64,000 bases of DNA from NCBI RefSeq assembly GCF_023273875.1, contig NZ_CP096882.1, positions 620,001-684,000 on the forward strand, given 5' to 3'. The translations under genes were made by a program, and so were the position numbers. The notes below the pieces were generated by a model that was not told where the DNA came from, searched no databases, and saw only the letters and a program-made list of their open reading frames with translations. This DNA is from Pseudarthrobacter sp. SSS035. Its GTDB lineage: Bacteria; Actinomycetota; Actinomycetes; Actinomycetales; Micrococcaceae. Below are positions 24,606-34,623 of the stretch, in pieces; within the stretch, counting starts at the first letter, position 1, and every line of letters begins with the position of its first letter.

Positions 24606-25796
24606 ATGTCCGCCACACCGCGCTCGACGAGGAGCAAGCCAAAAAATCCGGGATCCCAGTCAGCCCTCCGGCAACTGAACCAGCAACGGATCATCGAGAC
24701 CCTCATGAGCGGCCCGTCAACCCAGGCCGAGCTTGCACGCCAGACCGGCCTCTCCACCGCCACGGTCTCCAATATCGTCAAAATCATGCAGGATGCGGGC
24801 CTTGCGTCGACCGAACCGATCACCAGTTCCGGACGCCGGGCACTCAACGTGCGGCTCAACAGCAACGGCGCGGTGGCCGTGGGAATCGACTTCGGGCGGC
24901 GGCATCTCCGCGTGGTCCTGGCCTCTTTGAGCTACCACGTGATCGCCGAGGAATCCGTCCTGCTGCCACTGGGCCACCAGGCCGAGGAAGGCATCCGGGC
25001 AGCCGTCGGACTACTGGACAAACTGCTGGAGCAAAGCGGCGTGGACCGGACCCTGGTGGTGGGCGCCGGCGTCGGAATTCCCGGCCCCATCGACCGCCGG
25101 ACCGGCACCGTGGCGCAGGGCGCCATCCTCCCGGAATGGGTCGGCATCAACATTCTTCACCACCTTGAAGAAACCCTGAAAATGCCCATATTCGTTGACA
25201 ACGACGCCAATCTCGGCGCTTGGTCCGAGGTCACGTGGGGGCCGCATTCCGGCGTGAGCAACCTGATGTTCCTCAAGATCGGATCGGGCATCGGCGCCGG
25301 CCTTATCCTCAACGGCGCGCCCTACTACGGCACCGTTGGCATTACCGGCGAAATCGGCCATGCAACTATCCACGAGCACGGGCTCGTGTGCCGCTGCGGC
25401 AACCGTGGCTGCCTGGAAACCATTGCCTCCACCACCACCATGATGGAGCTGCTGGGCCGCGGGGAAGACCCACCCCTCACACCTGCGGATATCGTGCGCA
25501 AAGCCCTGGCGCGCGACTCCGCCACGCTCAGGGTGGTGGACGATGCAGGCCTGGCAGTTGGGCGTGCCCTGGGAAACGTAGCGAACCTGATCAACCCTGA
25601 AGTCATCGTGGTGGGCGGTCCTCTTGCGGGCCTGGGCGACCTGCTGCTCGATCCCATTCGGCGAGGACTTATCCGGCATGCAGTGCCGGTGATCGGCGAG
25701 ACCACAACACTGACGATGTCCTCACTTGGGGACCGCGCAGAGGCTTTGGGAGCAGCCGCACTGGTGTTCCAGCATGCCGGGATCCGGCGTACGTAG
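24606..25796 (+). CDS. ROK-family transcriptional regulator
   Basis: A 396-residue regulator. Residues 15-75 form a winged HTH (QRIIETLMSGPSTQAELARQTGLSTATVSNIVKIM); the rest is a sugar-kinase-like ROK domain with VAVGIDFGRRHLRVVLA (phosphate loop), GIPGPID, DNDANLGAWSE, and the zinc-site GLVCRCGNRGCLETIAS. These XylR/NagC-type repressors bind sugars instead of phosphorylating them. It lies directly upstream of the sugar ABC operon and shares a promoter motif with it, so it probably represses that operon. No strong ribosome site precedes the ATG. Confidence 0.9.
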   Translation: MSATPRSTRSKPKNPGSQSALRQLNQQRIIETLMSGPSTQAELARQTGLSTATVSNIVKIMQDAGLASTEPITSSGRRALNVRLNSNGAVAVGIDFGRRHLRVVLASLSYHVIAEESVLLPLGHQAEEGIRAAVGLLDKLLEQSGVDRTLVVGAGVGIPGPIDRRTGTVAQGAILPEWVGINILHHLEETLKMPIFVDNDANLGAWSEVTWGPHSGVSNLMFLKIGSGIGAGLILNGAPYYGTVGITGEIGHATIHEHGLVCRCGNRGCLETIASTTTMMELLGRGEDPPLTPADIVRKALARDSATLRVVDDAGLAVGRALGNVANLINPEVIVVGGPLAGLGDLLLDPIRRGLIRHAVPVIGETTTLTMSSLGDRAEALGAAALVFQHAGIRRT

Positions 25797-25816
25797 CCGT
25801 TTCGTTATCCCACTAA

Positions 25817-25859
25817 TTGCGTTAAAGACTTGACGACAACCCGTGTGATCCAGTTTACT
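25817..25859 (+). promoter_or_regulatory. Promoter and candidate ROK operator ahead of mmsA
   Basis: TTGCGTTAA then CTTGAC repeats the block seen before the ROK gene. TTGACG (25830-25835) and TTTACT (25854-25859) with an 18-base gap make a plausible sigma-A promoter, so a repressor on the block would cover the -35 box. Confidence 0.55.
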
Positions 25860-25927
25860 TTTTCATCAGACGACCCTGCGCTTTGCTGGGCGGACAAAGA
25901 AGTCATGCATTGGAGGCGTAAGGACAA

Positions 25928-27484
<1,557 letters not shown>

Positions 27485-27532
27485 TCCACTGCAGCCTTCC
27501 AGAACCTTCCAGATACAAGGACTGAAAAAACA

Positions 27533-28816
27533 ATGAACGCGCTCAAGAAACTCTTCGGTGGCGACACCCGCCAGTTCGGCATGATCTTTGCCTTGGTGGC
27601 TCTGATAGTTCTCTTCCAGTGGCTCACAGGCGGCATCACGCTCACTCCGGGCAATGTCATCAACCTCTTCAACGGCAACTCCTACATCCTCATCCTCGCC
27701 ATCGGCATGGTGCTGGTCATCATCGCCGGACACATTGACCTGTCGGTGGGTTCCGTAGCCGCCTTCGTGGGCATGGTGGTGGCCATCGCCATGCGGGACT
27801 GGGACATCCCCTGGTTCCTGGCAATCCTGCTGGGCCTGGGCCTGGGCGCCCTGATCGGAGCATGGCATGGCTGGTGGACGGCGTACGTCGGCATTCCGGC
27901 GTTCATCGTGACCCTGGCCGGCATGCTGATCTTCCGCGGGGCGCAACAATTCGTTGGCCAGTCCAACTCGATTCCTGTCCCCCGGGAGTTCCAGTACATC
28001 GGCGCCGGCTACCTCCCCGAAATAGGACCGAACACCGGCTTCAACAACCTCACGCTGCTCCTCGGACTCGCCGCCGTTGCCTTCGTGGTCTACAGCGAAG
28101 TACGACGGCGGCGCTCCGCAAAGGCGCTCGGAGCGGAGGTTTCGGAAACCTGGGTCAGTGTCCTGAGGCTGGTCCTGATCTGCGGCGCGATTCTCTACGC
28201 CACGTACCTGTTTGCCACCGGCCGCCCGGGCACGTCCTTCCCCATCCCCGGCCTGATCCTCGCCCTAATGGTTCTGATCTACGGCTTCGTCTCGTCCAAG
28301 ACTGTGGTGGGGCGCCACGTCTACGCAGTGGGCGGCAACCGCCATGCAGCCGAACTGTCCGGTGTGAAGTCAAAGAAGATCAACTTCCTGGTCATGATGA
28401 ACATGTCCATCATCGCCGGGCTCGCCGGAATGATCTTCGTGGCCAGGTCAACCTCCGCCGGACCGTCGGACGGTACAGGCTGGGAGCTCGACGCCATCGC
28501 GGCTGTCTTCATCGGCGGCGCTGCCGTGACGGGCGGCGTAGGCACCGTCATCGGATCCATCGTCGGAGGCCTGGTCATGGCTGTGCTGAACAACGGCCTG
28601 CAGCTCCTCAGCGTCGGCGCCGACTGGCAGTCCATGATCAAGGGCCTGGTGCTGCTGGTGGCCGTGGCCATCGACGTCTACAACAAGTCGCAGGGCCGGG
28701 CATCGATCATCGGGCTCATGATGAAGAACTTCAACCGTCCGTCCGGCGGGCCCGGCACACCGCTGCAGCCGGACGAAGTCACCTCCACCAAAGAAACCAT
28801 CGCCAGGGAAGCCTGA
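27533..28816 (+). CDS. mmsB: Monosaccharide ABC transporter permease
   Basis: A 427-residue permease with about 10-12 transmembrane helices. ILAIGMVLVIIAGHIDLSVGSVAAFVG and the EAA-like region VVGRHVYAVGGNRHAAELSGVKSKKINFLVMMNMSIIAGLAG are typical of CUT2 sugar permeases, as is IGGAAVTGGVGTVIGSIVGGLVMAVLNNGLQL. It is longer than RbsC-type permeases and fits the MmsB/GguB group. It begins 48 bases after mmsA. Confidence 0.94.
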   Translation: MNALKKLFGGDTRQFGMIFALVALIVLFQWLTGGITLTPGNVINLFNGNSYILILAIGMVLVIIAGHIDLSVGSVAAFVGMVVAIAMRDWDIPWFLAILLGLGLGALIGAWHGWWTAYVGIPAFIVTLAGMLIFRGAQQFVGQSNSIPVPREFQYIGAGYLPEIGPNTGFNNLTLLLGLAAVAFVVYSEVRRRRSAKALGAEVSETWVSVLRLVLICGAILYATYLFATGRPGTSFPIPGLILALMVLIYGFVSSKTVVGRHVYAVGGNRHAAELSGVKSKKINFLVMMNMSIIAGLAGMIFVARSTSAGPSDGTGWELDAIAAVFIGGAAVTGGVGTVIGSIVGGLVMAVLNNGLQLLSVGADWQSMIKGLVLLVAVAIDVYNKSQGRASIIGLMMKNFNRPSGGPGTPLQPDEVTSTKETIAREA

Positions 28817-28866
28817 GCGATTCAGGTTCCCGAACCAGTACACCAAAAGAGAAAGTGGACCAAGAA

Positions 28867-29964
28867 ATGCGAATGATTGGTAAAGCAGGAAAGGCAGCAG
28901 CGATAGCTGCAATCGCAGCACTGGCGCTGACGGCCTGCGGACGGGCCGAACCCGGCACCTCCAGCACCACCGGTGGAGCCAGCGGCTTTGCACAGGACTC
29001 CGCCATCGGCGTCGCGCTTCCCAAGAAGACCAGCGAAAACTGGGTGTTGGCAGAGAAGCTGTTCAACGACGGACTCAACAGTGCCGGCTTCAAGCCGACC
29101 GTCCAGTTCGCCAACAACGGTGTGGCTGAGCAGCAGAACCAGATCAGCGCCATGATCGCCAAGGGCGCCAAAGTGATCATCGTGGGTGCCCTCGACGGCT
29201 CCCAGCTGGGGACCCAGCTCCAGCAGGCCAAGGACGCAGGCGCCACCATCATCGCCTACGACCGGCTCCTGCTGAACACGGCAAACGTGGACTACTACGT
29301 GGCCTACGACAACTTCAAGGTGGGCGAGCTCCAGGGCCAGGCCCTCCTGGACGGCATGAAGGCCAAGAAACCTTCCGGCCCGTACAACATCGAGCTGCTG
29401 GCTGGTTCACCGGATGATGCCAACGCGAAGGTCTTCTTCGACGGCGCCATGAAGGTCCTCAAGCCGAAGATCGACGACGGCACGCTGAAGGTGCTCTCCG
29501 GCCAGACGACGTTTGAAAAGGCCGTCACGCAGGACTGGAAGGCTGAGAACGCCCAGCGCCGGATGGATACCCTCCTGACCGGTTCCTACGGCACGGCGTC
29601 GCTGGACGGTGTCCTGTCACCGAACGACACGCTTGCACGTGCAGTCATCACCTCCGTCAAGGCCGCCGGCAAACCGCTCCCGGTCATCACTGGCCAGGAC
29701 TCCGAGGAGGAATCCGTCAAGTCCATCCTTGCCGGCGAGCAGTACTCCACCATCAACAAGGACACCCGCAAGCTCGTTGAGCACGCGATCGTGATGGTCA
29801 AGGATCTCCAGGCAGGCAAGACGCCTGAGATCAACGACGACAAGTCCTACAACAACACGGTGAAGACCGTACCCGCCTTCCTGCTGCCGCCGGTCATCGT
29901 GACCGCCGCCAACGTGAAGACGGCCTACGTGGACGATCCGGTACTGGGCCCACTGACCAAGTAA
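28867..29964 (+). CDS. chvE: Monosaccharide ABC transporter substrate-binding lipoprotein
   Basis: A 365-residue periplasmic-binding-type lipoprotein. The signal peptide ends in the lipobox LTAC (Cys24), after which come IGVALPKKTSENWVLAEKLFNDGL and YDRLLLNTANVDYYVAYDNFKVGELQGQALL, features of the ChvE/xylose-binding group. The hinge-like end VTAANVKTAYVDDPVLGPLTK is typical. I chose the ATG at 28867; the reading frame is open far upstream but only as a shadow of the permease. Third gene of the importer operon; an intrinsic terminator follows. Confidence 0.94.
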   Translation: MRMIGKAGKAAAIAAIAALALTACGRAEPGTSSTTGGASGFAQDSAIGVALPKKTSENWVLAEKLFNDGLNSAGFKPTVQFANNGVAEQQNQISAMIAKGAKVIIVGALDGSQLGTQLQQAKDAGATIIAYDRLLLNTANVDYYVAYDNFKVGELQGQALLDGMKAKKPSGPYNIELLAGSPDDANAKVFFDGAMKVLKPKIDDGTLKVLSGQTTFEKAVTQDWKAENAQRRMDTLLTGSYGTASLDGVLSPNDTLARAVITSVKAAGKPLPVITGQDSEEESVKSILAGEQYSTINKDTRKLVEHAIVMVKDLQAGKTPEINDDKSYNNTVKTVPAFLLPPVIVTAANVKTAYVDDPVLGPLTK

Positions 29965-30009
29965 CGCGGTCTAAGTAACGCGGTCCGCCGGTCACCACCG
30001 GTTTACACA

Positions 30010-30045
30010 GAATGCCCCGGCTCCCCACAGGGAACCGGGGCATTC
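30010..30045 (+). terminator. Hairpin terminator after the sugar importer operon
   Basis: GAATGCCCCGGCTCCC pairs with GGGAACCGGGGCATTC (one mismatch) around a 4-base loop, 46 bases after the chvE stop. Confidence 0.8.
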
Positions 30046-30180
30046 CGCGTTCCAACGCTCTCTCACTTCCTGCAGCCTTTCACAGCACAAACACAGCTTC
30101 GGCCGTCTTCCTGCACAGGCCCTGCCGCGAGGGTAGGAGCAGATGCCGGCCTTCCGCCGGCCCCAGATCCTAGGAGTACA

Positions 30181-31641
30181 GTGAGCGTCCTTGCCCGGAG
30201 TGTTGGCAATGCCTTCAGAAACAAGGTCCGAACAGCCGCGGTGGTGGCAGTCCTGGCCGTCGCGATCGGACTTGCGCTGGCCATGCTGGTGGCCAACCAG
30301 GCCGTCGGAGCCAAAGTCCAGGAGCTGAACGCGTCCGTCGGGACCGTCTTGACCGTCAACCCGGCCGGCGGCCAGGGCTTCGAAGGCGGCGGCGAACCGC
30401 TGACCGCCCAGCAGGCAGCCACCGCGGCTGCCGTCCCCAACATAACCTCCGTCGTCGGCACCAGCTCACTCCGGCTGCGGAACGCCGCCGAAGCGGCAGC
30501 GCAGACGGCGGCCGGCACCCAGGCTGGCCCCGGCGGCGGCCAGGGCGGCCCCGGCGGACAGAACGCCACCACGCTGACCACCAGCCTCACAGCGGCCATC
30601 GACGCCGGCACCCTCGGTGGCCGGAACCAGGCCGCGAACGGCACCACCGGAACCACCGCTGCGCAGCCGGTACGCTCGCTTCCCATCACCGCAACCGGAA
30701 TCGGCGGCGAGGTGGACAGCACCGGCAAGGTCCTGACCATCACCGAAGGCACCGGGCTGGGCGACTACGCGGCTGAATCCGCCAACGCCCTCCTGGGAAC
30801 CAGCCTGGCCGAGAAGAACAACCTGGCCATCGGTTCCACGTTCACGATAAACGACCAGACGTTCACTGTGGCCGGCCTCTTCGATTCAGGCACCACGTTC
30901 GGCAACAACGCCCTGTACCTGACCCTGCCCACGGCGCAGACCGTCGCGGAACTGCCGGGTGAGCTGTCCTCGATGATTGTCACGGTGAACAGCATGGAGA
31001 ATCTCGAGGCCGCCAAGACCGCCCTTGAGTCCGCCCTCGGCACCGACAAGGCCGACGTCACCCAGGGCCAGAACCTGGAGTCCGCCGTCAGCTCGCTCGG
31101 CAGCGTCAAGAACATCTCGTTCATCGCCTTCGTCGCAGCCCTGGGGACCGCCGGGCTGATCATCCTGCTGATCATGGTCATGCTGGTCCGCGAGCGCCGC
31201 CGGGAAATCGGTGTCCTGAAGGCGATCGGAGCACCCAACCGCACCATCGGCCTGCAGTTCGTGCTGGAGGCGCTGGTCCTCGTGGCCATGGGCGGCGCGG
31301 TGGGCGCCGCCGTCGCCTCCTTTGCCAGCGGCGGCATCGCTTCTGCACTGATCAGCACCAACACCACCACGACGGCGGCCACTACCACCGGTCGCGGGGC
31401 CGCCATGGCCGGCGCTGCAGGCGGCGCCGGAATGCCGGGCGGCGGCGCAGGCTTCCCCGGCGGCCAGGGCGGACCCCTGGGCGGCGCTTCCCAGCTGCTG
31501 ACGTCAGTCACCGCCAGCGCCTCCCCCGGGGTCATCGCCGCCGGCATCGCAGCGGTGTTCGGCGTGGCCATCATCGGCGCGCTGGTCCCGGCGCTGCTCA
31601 CGGCACGCATCCGTCCCATCGAAGTCCTGCGAGGAGAATAG
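30181..31641 (+). CDS. MacB/FtsX-type ABC transporter permease with Gly-rich inserts
   Basis: A 486-residue permease beginning with GTG. One N-terminal transmembrane helix (VVAVLAVAIGLALAMLVANQA), a large extracytoplasmic domain (about residues 45-310), and three C-terminal helices with the FtsX core ERRREIGVLKAIGAPNRTIGLQFVLEALVL and the end LTARIRPIEVLRGE. Two low-complexity Gly/Ala/Pro stretches, near residues 105-130 and 400-440, are unusual insertions; the second lies between the last helices. It pairs with the ATPase gene downstream, 2 bases away. Likely exports or releases a peptide or lipid-linked compound; substrate unknown. Confidence 0.88.
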   Translation: MSVLARSVGNAFRNKVRTAAVVAVLAVAIGLALAMLVANQAVGAKVQELNASVGTVLTVNPAGGQGFEGGGEPLTAQQAATAAAVPNITSVVGTSSLRLRNAAEAAAQTAAGTQAGPGGGQGGPGGQNATTLTTSLTAAIDAGTLGGRNQAANGTTGTTAAQPVRSLPITATGIGGEVDSTGKVLTITEGTGLGDYAAESANALLGTSLAEKNNLAIGSTFTINDQTFTVAGLFDSGTTFGNNALYLTLPTAQTVAELPGELSSMIVTVNSMENLEAAKTALESALGTDKADVTQGQNLESAVSSLGSVKNISFIAFVAALGTAGLIILLIMVMLVRERRREIGVLKAIGAPNRTIGLQFVLEALVLVAMGGAVGAAVASFASGGIASALISTNTTTTAATTTGRGAAMAGAAGGAGMPGGGAGFPGGQGGPLGGASQLLTSVTASASPGVIAAGIAAVFGVAIIGALVPALLTARIRPIEVLRGE

Positions 31642-31643
31642 CC

Positions 31644-32333
31644 ATGATTGAAGTCAAGAACCTGGTCCGCACTTTCAACTCCGGTGACCGCACCATCAAG
31701 CCGGTCAACGACGTCAGTTTTGTTCTGGAGCAGGGCACGCTGGCGTCCATCGTCGGCAAAAGCGGCAGCGGCAAGAGCACCCTGTTGTCCCTCCTGGGTG
31801 CGCTGGACAAACCGACCAGCGGAGACGTCGTCGTCAACGGCGTGAGCCTGGCCGGGATGCCGGACGGCAAGCTGACCGAGTACCGGCGCCGGGATATCGG
31901 GTTCGTTTTCCAGCAGTTCAACCTGATCCCGAATCTTTCGGCGATGGACAACGTCATGCTGCCCATGGAGTTCGCGGGCGTGCGCAGGGCTGTCCGGGTT
32001 GCCCGCGCCAGGGAACTGCTGGAGCAGGTGCAGCTGGACCCGGAGAAACAGGTGCGGCGCATCAACCGGCTGTCCGGTGGCGAGCAGCAGCGCGTGGCGA
32101 TCGCCCGGGCGTTGGCCAACGAACCCAAGCTGATCCTCGCGGACGAGCCCACCGGCAACCTGGATGAGCAGACGGGCGATCACATCATCGAACTGCTCAG
32201 CTCGCTCAGCCGTGACCACAACACCACCATCCTCGTGGTCACCCACGACAAGGCGTTGGCCAACAAGACGGACCGCCGCTTCAGGCTCCAGCAGGGCAGG
32301 CTGACGGAAGAACCGGCGCGCGACTTGGTCTGA
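31644..32333 (+). CDS. MacB/LolD-type ABC transporter ATP-binding protein
   Basis: A 229-residue single ATPase domain: Walker A GKSGSGKSTLLSLLG, Q-loop FVFQQFNLIPNLSAMDNV, signature RLSGGEQQRVAIARAL, Walker B LILADEPTGNLDE, and switch VTHDKALA. This is the partner of the FtsX-like permease immediately upstream. Together they form an export or mechanotransmission-type complex at the membrane. Confidence 0.94.
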   Translation: MIEVKNLVRTFNSGDRTIKPVNDVSFVLEQGTLASIVGKSGSGKSTLLSLLGALDKPTSGDVVVNGVSLAGMPDGKLTEYRRRDIGFVFQQFNLIPNLSAMDNVMLPMEFAGVRRAVRVARARELLEQVQLDPEKQVRRINRLSGGEQQRVAIARALANEPKLILADEPTGNLDEQTGDHIIELLSSLSRDHNTTILVVTHDKALANKTDRRFRLQQGRLTEEPARDLV

Positions 32334-32367
32334 CGCCCGCACCGGTCTGAATGAGAGGATGGGCACC

Positions 32368-33438
32368 ATGAGCGCGCCCATTGCCACACCGTGGCTGTCC
32401 ACCCAGTCCGATCCGGATCCCCGGTCTGCCACCGGAAAACGCCTGCGGTGGGGCGTCATAGCCACCGGCGGGATCGCGCGCTCAGTGTCGCAGGACCTGG
32501 CACTGCTTCCAGACGCCGAGCTTTATGCCGTCAGCTCCCGTTCACAGGGCACTGCGGAGAGTTTCGCGGCGGACTATGGTTTCGCCAAGGCCTACGGGGA
32601 CGACGACGGCGTGCCCGGCTCCCAGCGGCTGCTCGCCGATGGCTCGGTGGACGTTGTCTACGTCGCTACGCCGCACGCCCAGCACCACCAGATTGTGCTC
32701 GCTGCGCTCAATGCGGGCAAGCACGTGCTGTGCGAAAAGGCGTTCACCATCAACGGCAGGGAGGCGAGCGAGCTCGTCGCGCTTGCCCGGGAGCGGAAGC
32801 TCTTCCTCATGGAGGCCGTGTGGTCCCGCTTCCTCCCGGGCATGCAGCGGGCGTTCGAGATCGCCGCGTCCGGGGAGCTCGGGGACGTGCACTGGGTGAC
32901 CGCTGACCTTGGTTTTCCCGCGCCCTATTCCCCGACGTCCAGGTTGTGGGCCAGGCAGGACGGTGGCGGCGCCCTCCTGGACATCTCGGTCTACCCCTTG
33001 CTGTGGGCAGTAGGAACGCTGGGGTTCCCGCAGACCGTCAGTGCCACCGGCTTCATTAATGACGACGGCGTGGACGCCCAGAATGCGTTGACGCTCGGCT
33101 ACAACCATGGTGCCCAGGCCCAGCTGACGTCCTCGCTCCTGGCGTACGGTCCGCGGACTGCCACCGTGGCCGGCAGCCTGGGCTACCTCCAGAGCGTCGG
33201 TTCCATCAACAATCCGCGGGAGTTGGTGATCGGCGTCGGACGGGAGGGCCTGCGTACGGAGGCGTTCGACGTCGTCGGCATCGGCTATACCTACGAACTG
33301 CGCGAGGTGACCCGGTGCATCCAGCAGGGTCTGACCGAGAGCCCGGTCATGCCGCTGGAGGATTCCATCAAGACCATGCGGCTCTTTGACGGAGTGCGGG
33401 GGCAGCTGGGCGTGAGCTACCCGAACGACGCCCACTGA
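32368..33438 (+). CDS. Gfo/Idh/MocA-family NAD(P)-dependent oxidoreductase
   Basis: A 356-residue enzyme. WGVIATGGIARSVSQDLALL is the Rossmann motif; VYVATPHAQHHQIVLAALNAGKHVLCEKAFTIN has the conserved EKP-like catalytic loop (here EKA); WSRFLPGMQRAFEI and GGALLDISVYPLLWAVGTLG are the C-terminal sheet domain. It resembles trans-1,2-dihydrobenzene-1,2-diol / xylose dehydrogenase-type members. Substrate unknown. I chose the ATG at 32368, with AGAGG 9 bases upstream, rather than the ATG nine bases earlier. Confidence 0.88.
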   Translation: MSAPIATPWLSTQSDPDPRSATGKRLRWGVIATGGIARSVSQDLALLPDAELYAVSSRSQGTAESFAADYGFAKAYGDDDGVPGSQRLLADGSVDVVYVATPHAQHHQIVLAALNAGKHVLCEKAFTINGREASELVALARERKLFLMEAVWSRFLPGMQRAFEIAASGELGDVHWVTADLGFPAPYSPTSRLWARQDGGGALLDISVYPLLWAVGTLGFPQTVSATGFINDDGVDAQNALTLGYNHGAQAQLTSSLLAYGPRTATVAGSLGYLQSVGSINNPRELVIGVGREGLRTEAFDVVGIGYTYELREVTRCIQQGLTESPVMPLEDSIKTMRLFDGVRGQLGVSYPNDAH

Positions 33439-33615
33439 TCGTTTTGGCCTATGACTTTTTTGTAAACATGCTTGACAGTCATCTTTCGGTTATCGATGGG
33501 CGAGTGACAAATTAGTAAGTTTGCTGGATTTATTTTCCGTTTCGCTAGACTTCCTGCACGCGGGAGTCTTACGCTGATGAAATCGTAGGTCTCAACGATG
33601 CTGGGGGTGGTACGC

Positions 33616-34536
33616 ATGGCTAAATTCCGTTCGCCGTGGCGTGCGCTCCGGCCGCTTCTCCTCGCAGGTGCAGTGACTGCCACTTGGCTGACACTTTCCG
33701 CTTCAGCCGCAACAGCAGACTCTTCGAGAGATTCAGGATCCCTTCTCGGTGGCCTCTCTTCATCGGTTTCGTCCCTGGCTGCGCCGTTGTCCGGTGCTGT
33801 CTCTCCCATTCTTGAGGCCGCGTCCCCGGCTCCTTCTCCCAACGGACTCCTGCAGCCCGTAGTAGGCAGGGTGGCAGGCACGGCCGACCACCTGATAGCC
33901 CCATTACCCGTAGTGAACAGCGTGGTTCCGGCGGGCACCGTCACTTCCGTGGCCGTCCCGGTTGCCGGAGTGGTCGATAAGGCTGCCGTTGACCTGATCG
34001 AGACCGTCGCTCCGCCACTCGCTGAATCGGTCCCCGTTCTTGAACCCGTGCTGCAGCCCCTGGTCGATCTGGTGGATGCAACCGTGGCGGCCGTGCCGGT
34101 CACGCTGCCCGACCTGATCGTTGACGGGATTGCCGTCGCCGGTGAGGCCTCCACCAGCACGGATGCCGCCGCGGGACCAACTGCAGGTGCTGAGCACAGC
34201 ACCGATGATGCGCCGGGCCGCTCCACCAACACTGCAGACCACTTTCGGGCCGCCACTGGCACGTCGTCCGCGCTGGCCAAGACCAGCGCACGAACGCTCC
34301 CGGCCGCGCCCGGAAATACGTGGACAGTCGATCCGTCCATGCCTCCGGCTCCAGCCCCGGCAGGACCTGCATCTGGGGCAGGGGGTGGCGCCTCGCCATC
34401 CGGCCCCTCAGGCTCTGCTGCCTGGCTGAATGAGTTCGGTTTTGACCTGCCGCTCCCGGGATCCTTCCCGGTCAGAGGATCATCTCAGCATGCCCCTTCG
34501 CCGGTGTCATTCGACCCCGGTTCTTCTCCTGACTAG
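33616..34536 (+). CDS. Secreted Ala/Pro-rich protein with FDPGSSPD C-terminus
   Basis: A 306-residue exported protein of unknown function. The N-terminus MAKFRSPWRALRPLLLAGAV leads into a signal peptide ending SASAATA. The body is rich in Ala, Val, Pro, Ser and Thr with repeated hydrophobic beta-like stretches (VTSVAVPVAGVV, LPDLIVDGIAVAG) and few charges. The extreme C-terminus is SFDPGSSPD. The protein at 48946-49869 ends with the same nonapeptide and has similar length and composition. It precedes an LAXTG-type wall protein gene, suggesting a cell-surface role. Confidence 0.75.
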   Translation: MAKFRSPWRALRPLLLAGAVTATWLTLSASAATADSSRDSGSLLGGLSSSVSSLAAPLSGAVSPILEAASPAPSPNGLLQPVVGRVAGTADHLIAPLPVVNSVVPAGTVTSVAVPVAGVVDKAAVDLIETVAPPLAESVPVLEPVLQPLVDLVDATVAAVPVTLPDLIVDGIAVAGEASTSTDAAAGPTAGAEHSTDDAPGRSTNTADHFRAATGTSSALAKTSARTLPAAPGNTWTVDPSMPPAPAPAGPASGAGGGASPSGPSGSAAWLNEFGFDLPLPGSFPVRGSSQHAPSPVSFDPGSSPD

Positions 34537-34623
34537 TTGAGCCCCCCTGCCCTTATTCATGGGTAGAACACGGCCTCAAGGCGCTGAACAGCGCCCCAAA
34601 TCAACTCTTCAGGAGACATCACC

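Noticed and set aside
27862..28866. Long N-terminal extension of the sugar-binding lipoprotein
   Set aside because: The frame is open only because it shadows the permease; a signal peptide with lipobox starts at 28867.
33472..33500. Strong promoter for the FDPGSSPD protein gene at 33616
   Set aside because: TTGACA is present, but no acceptable -10 hexamer lies at 16-18 bases, so only the AT-rich character of 33439-33600 supports a promoter.
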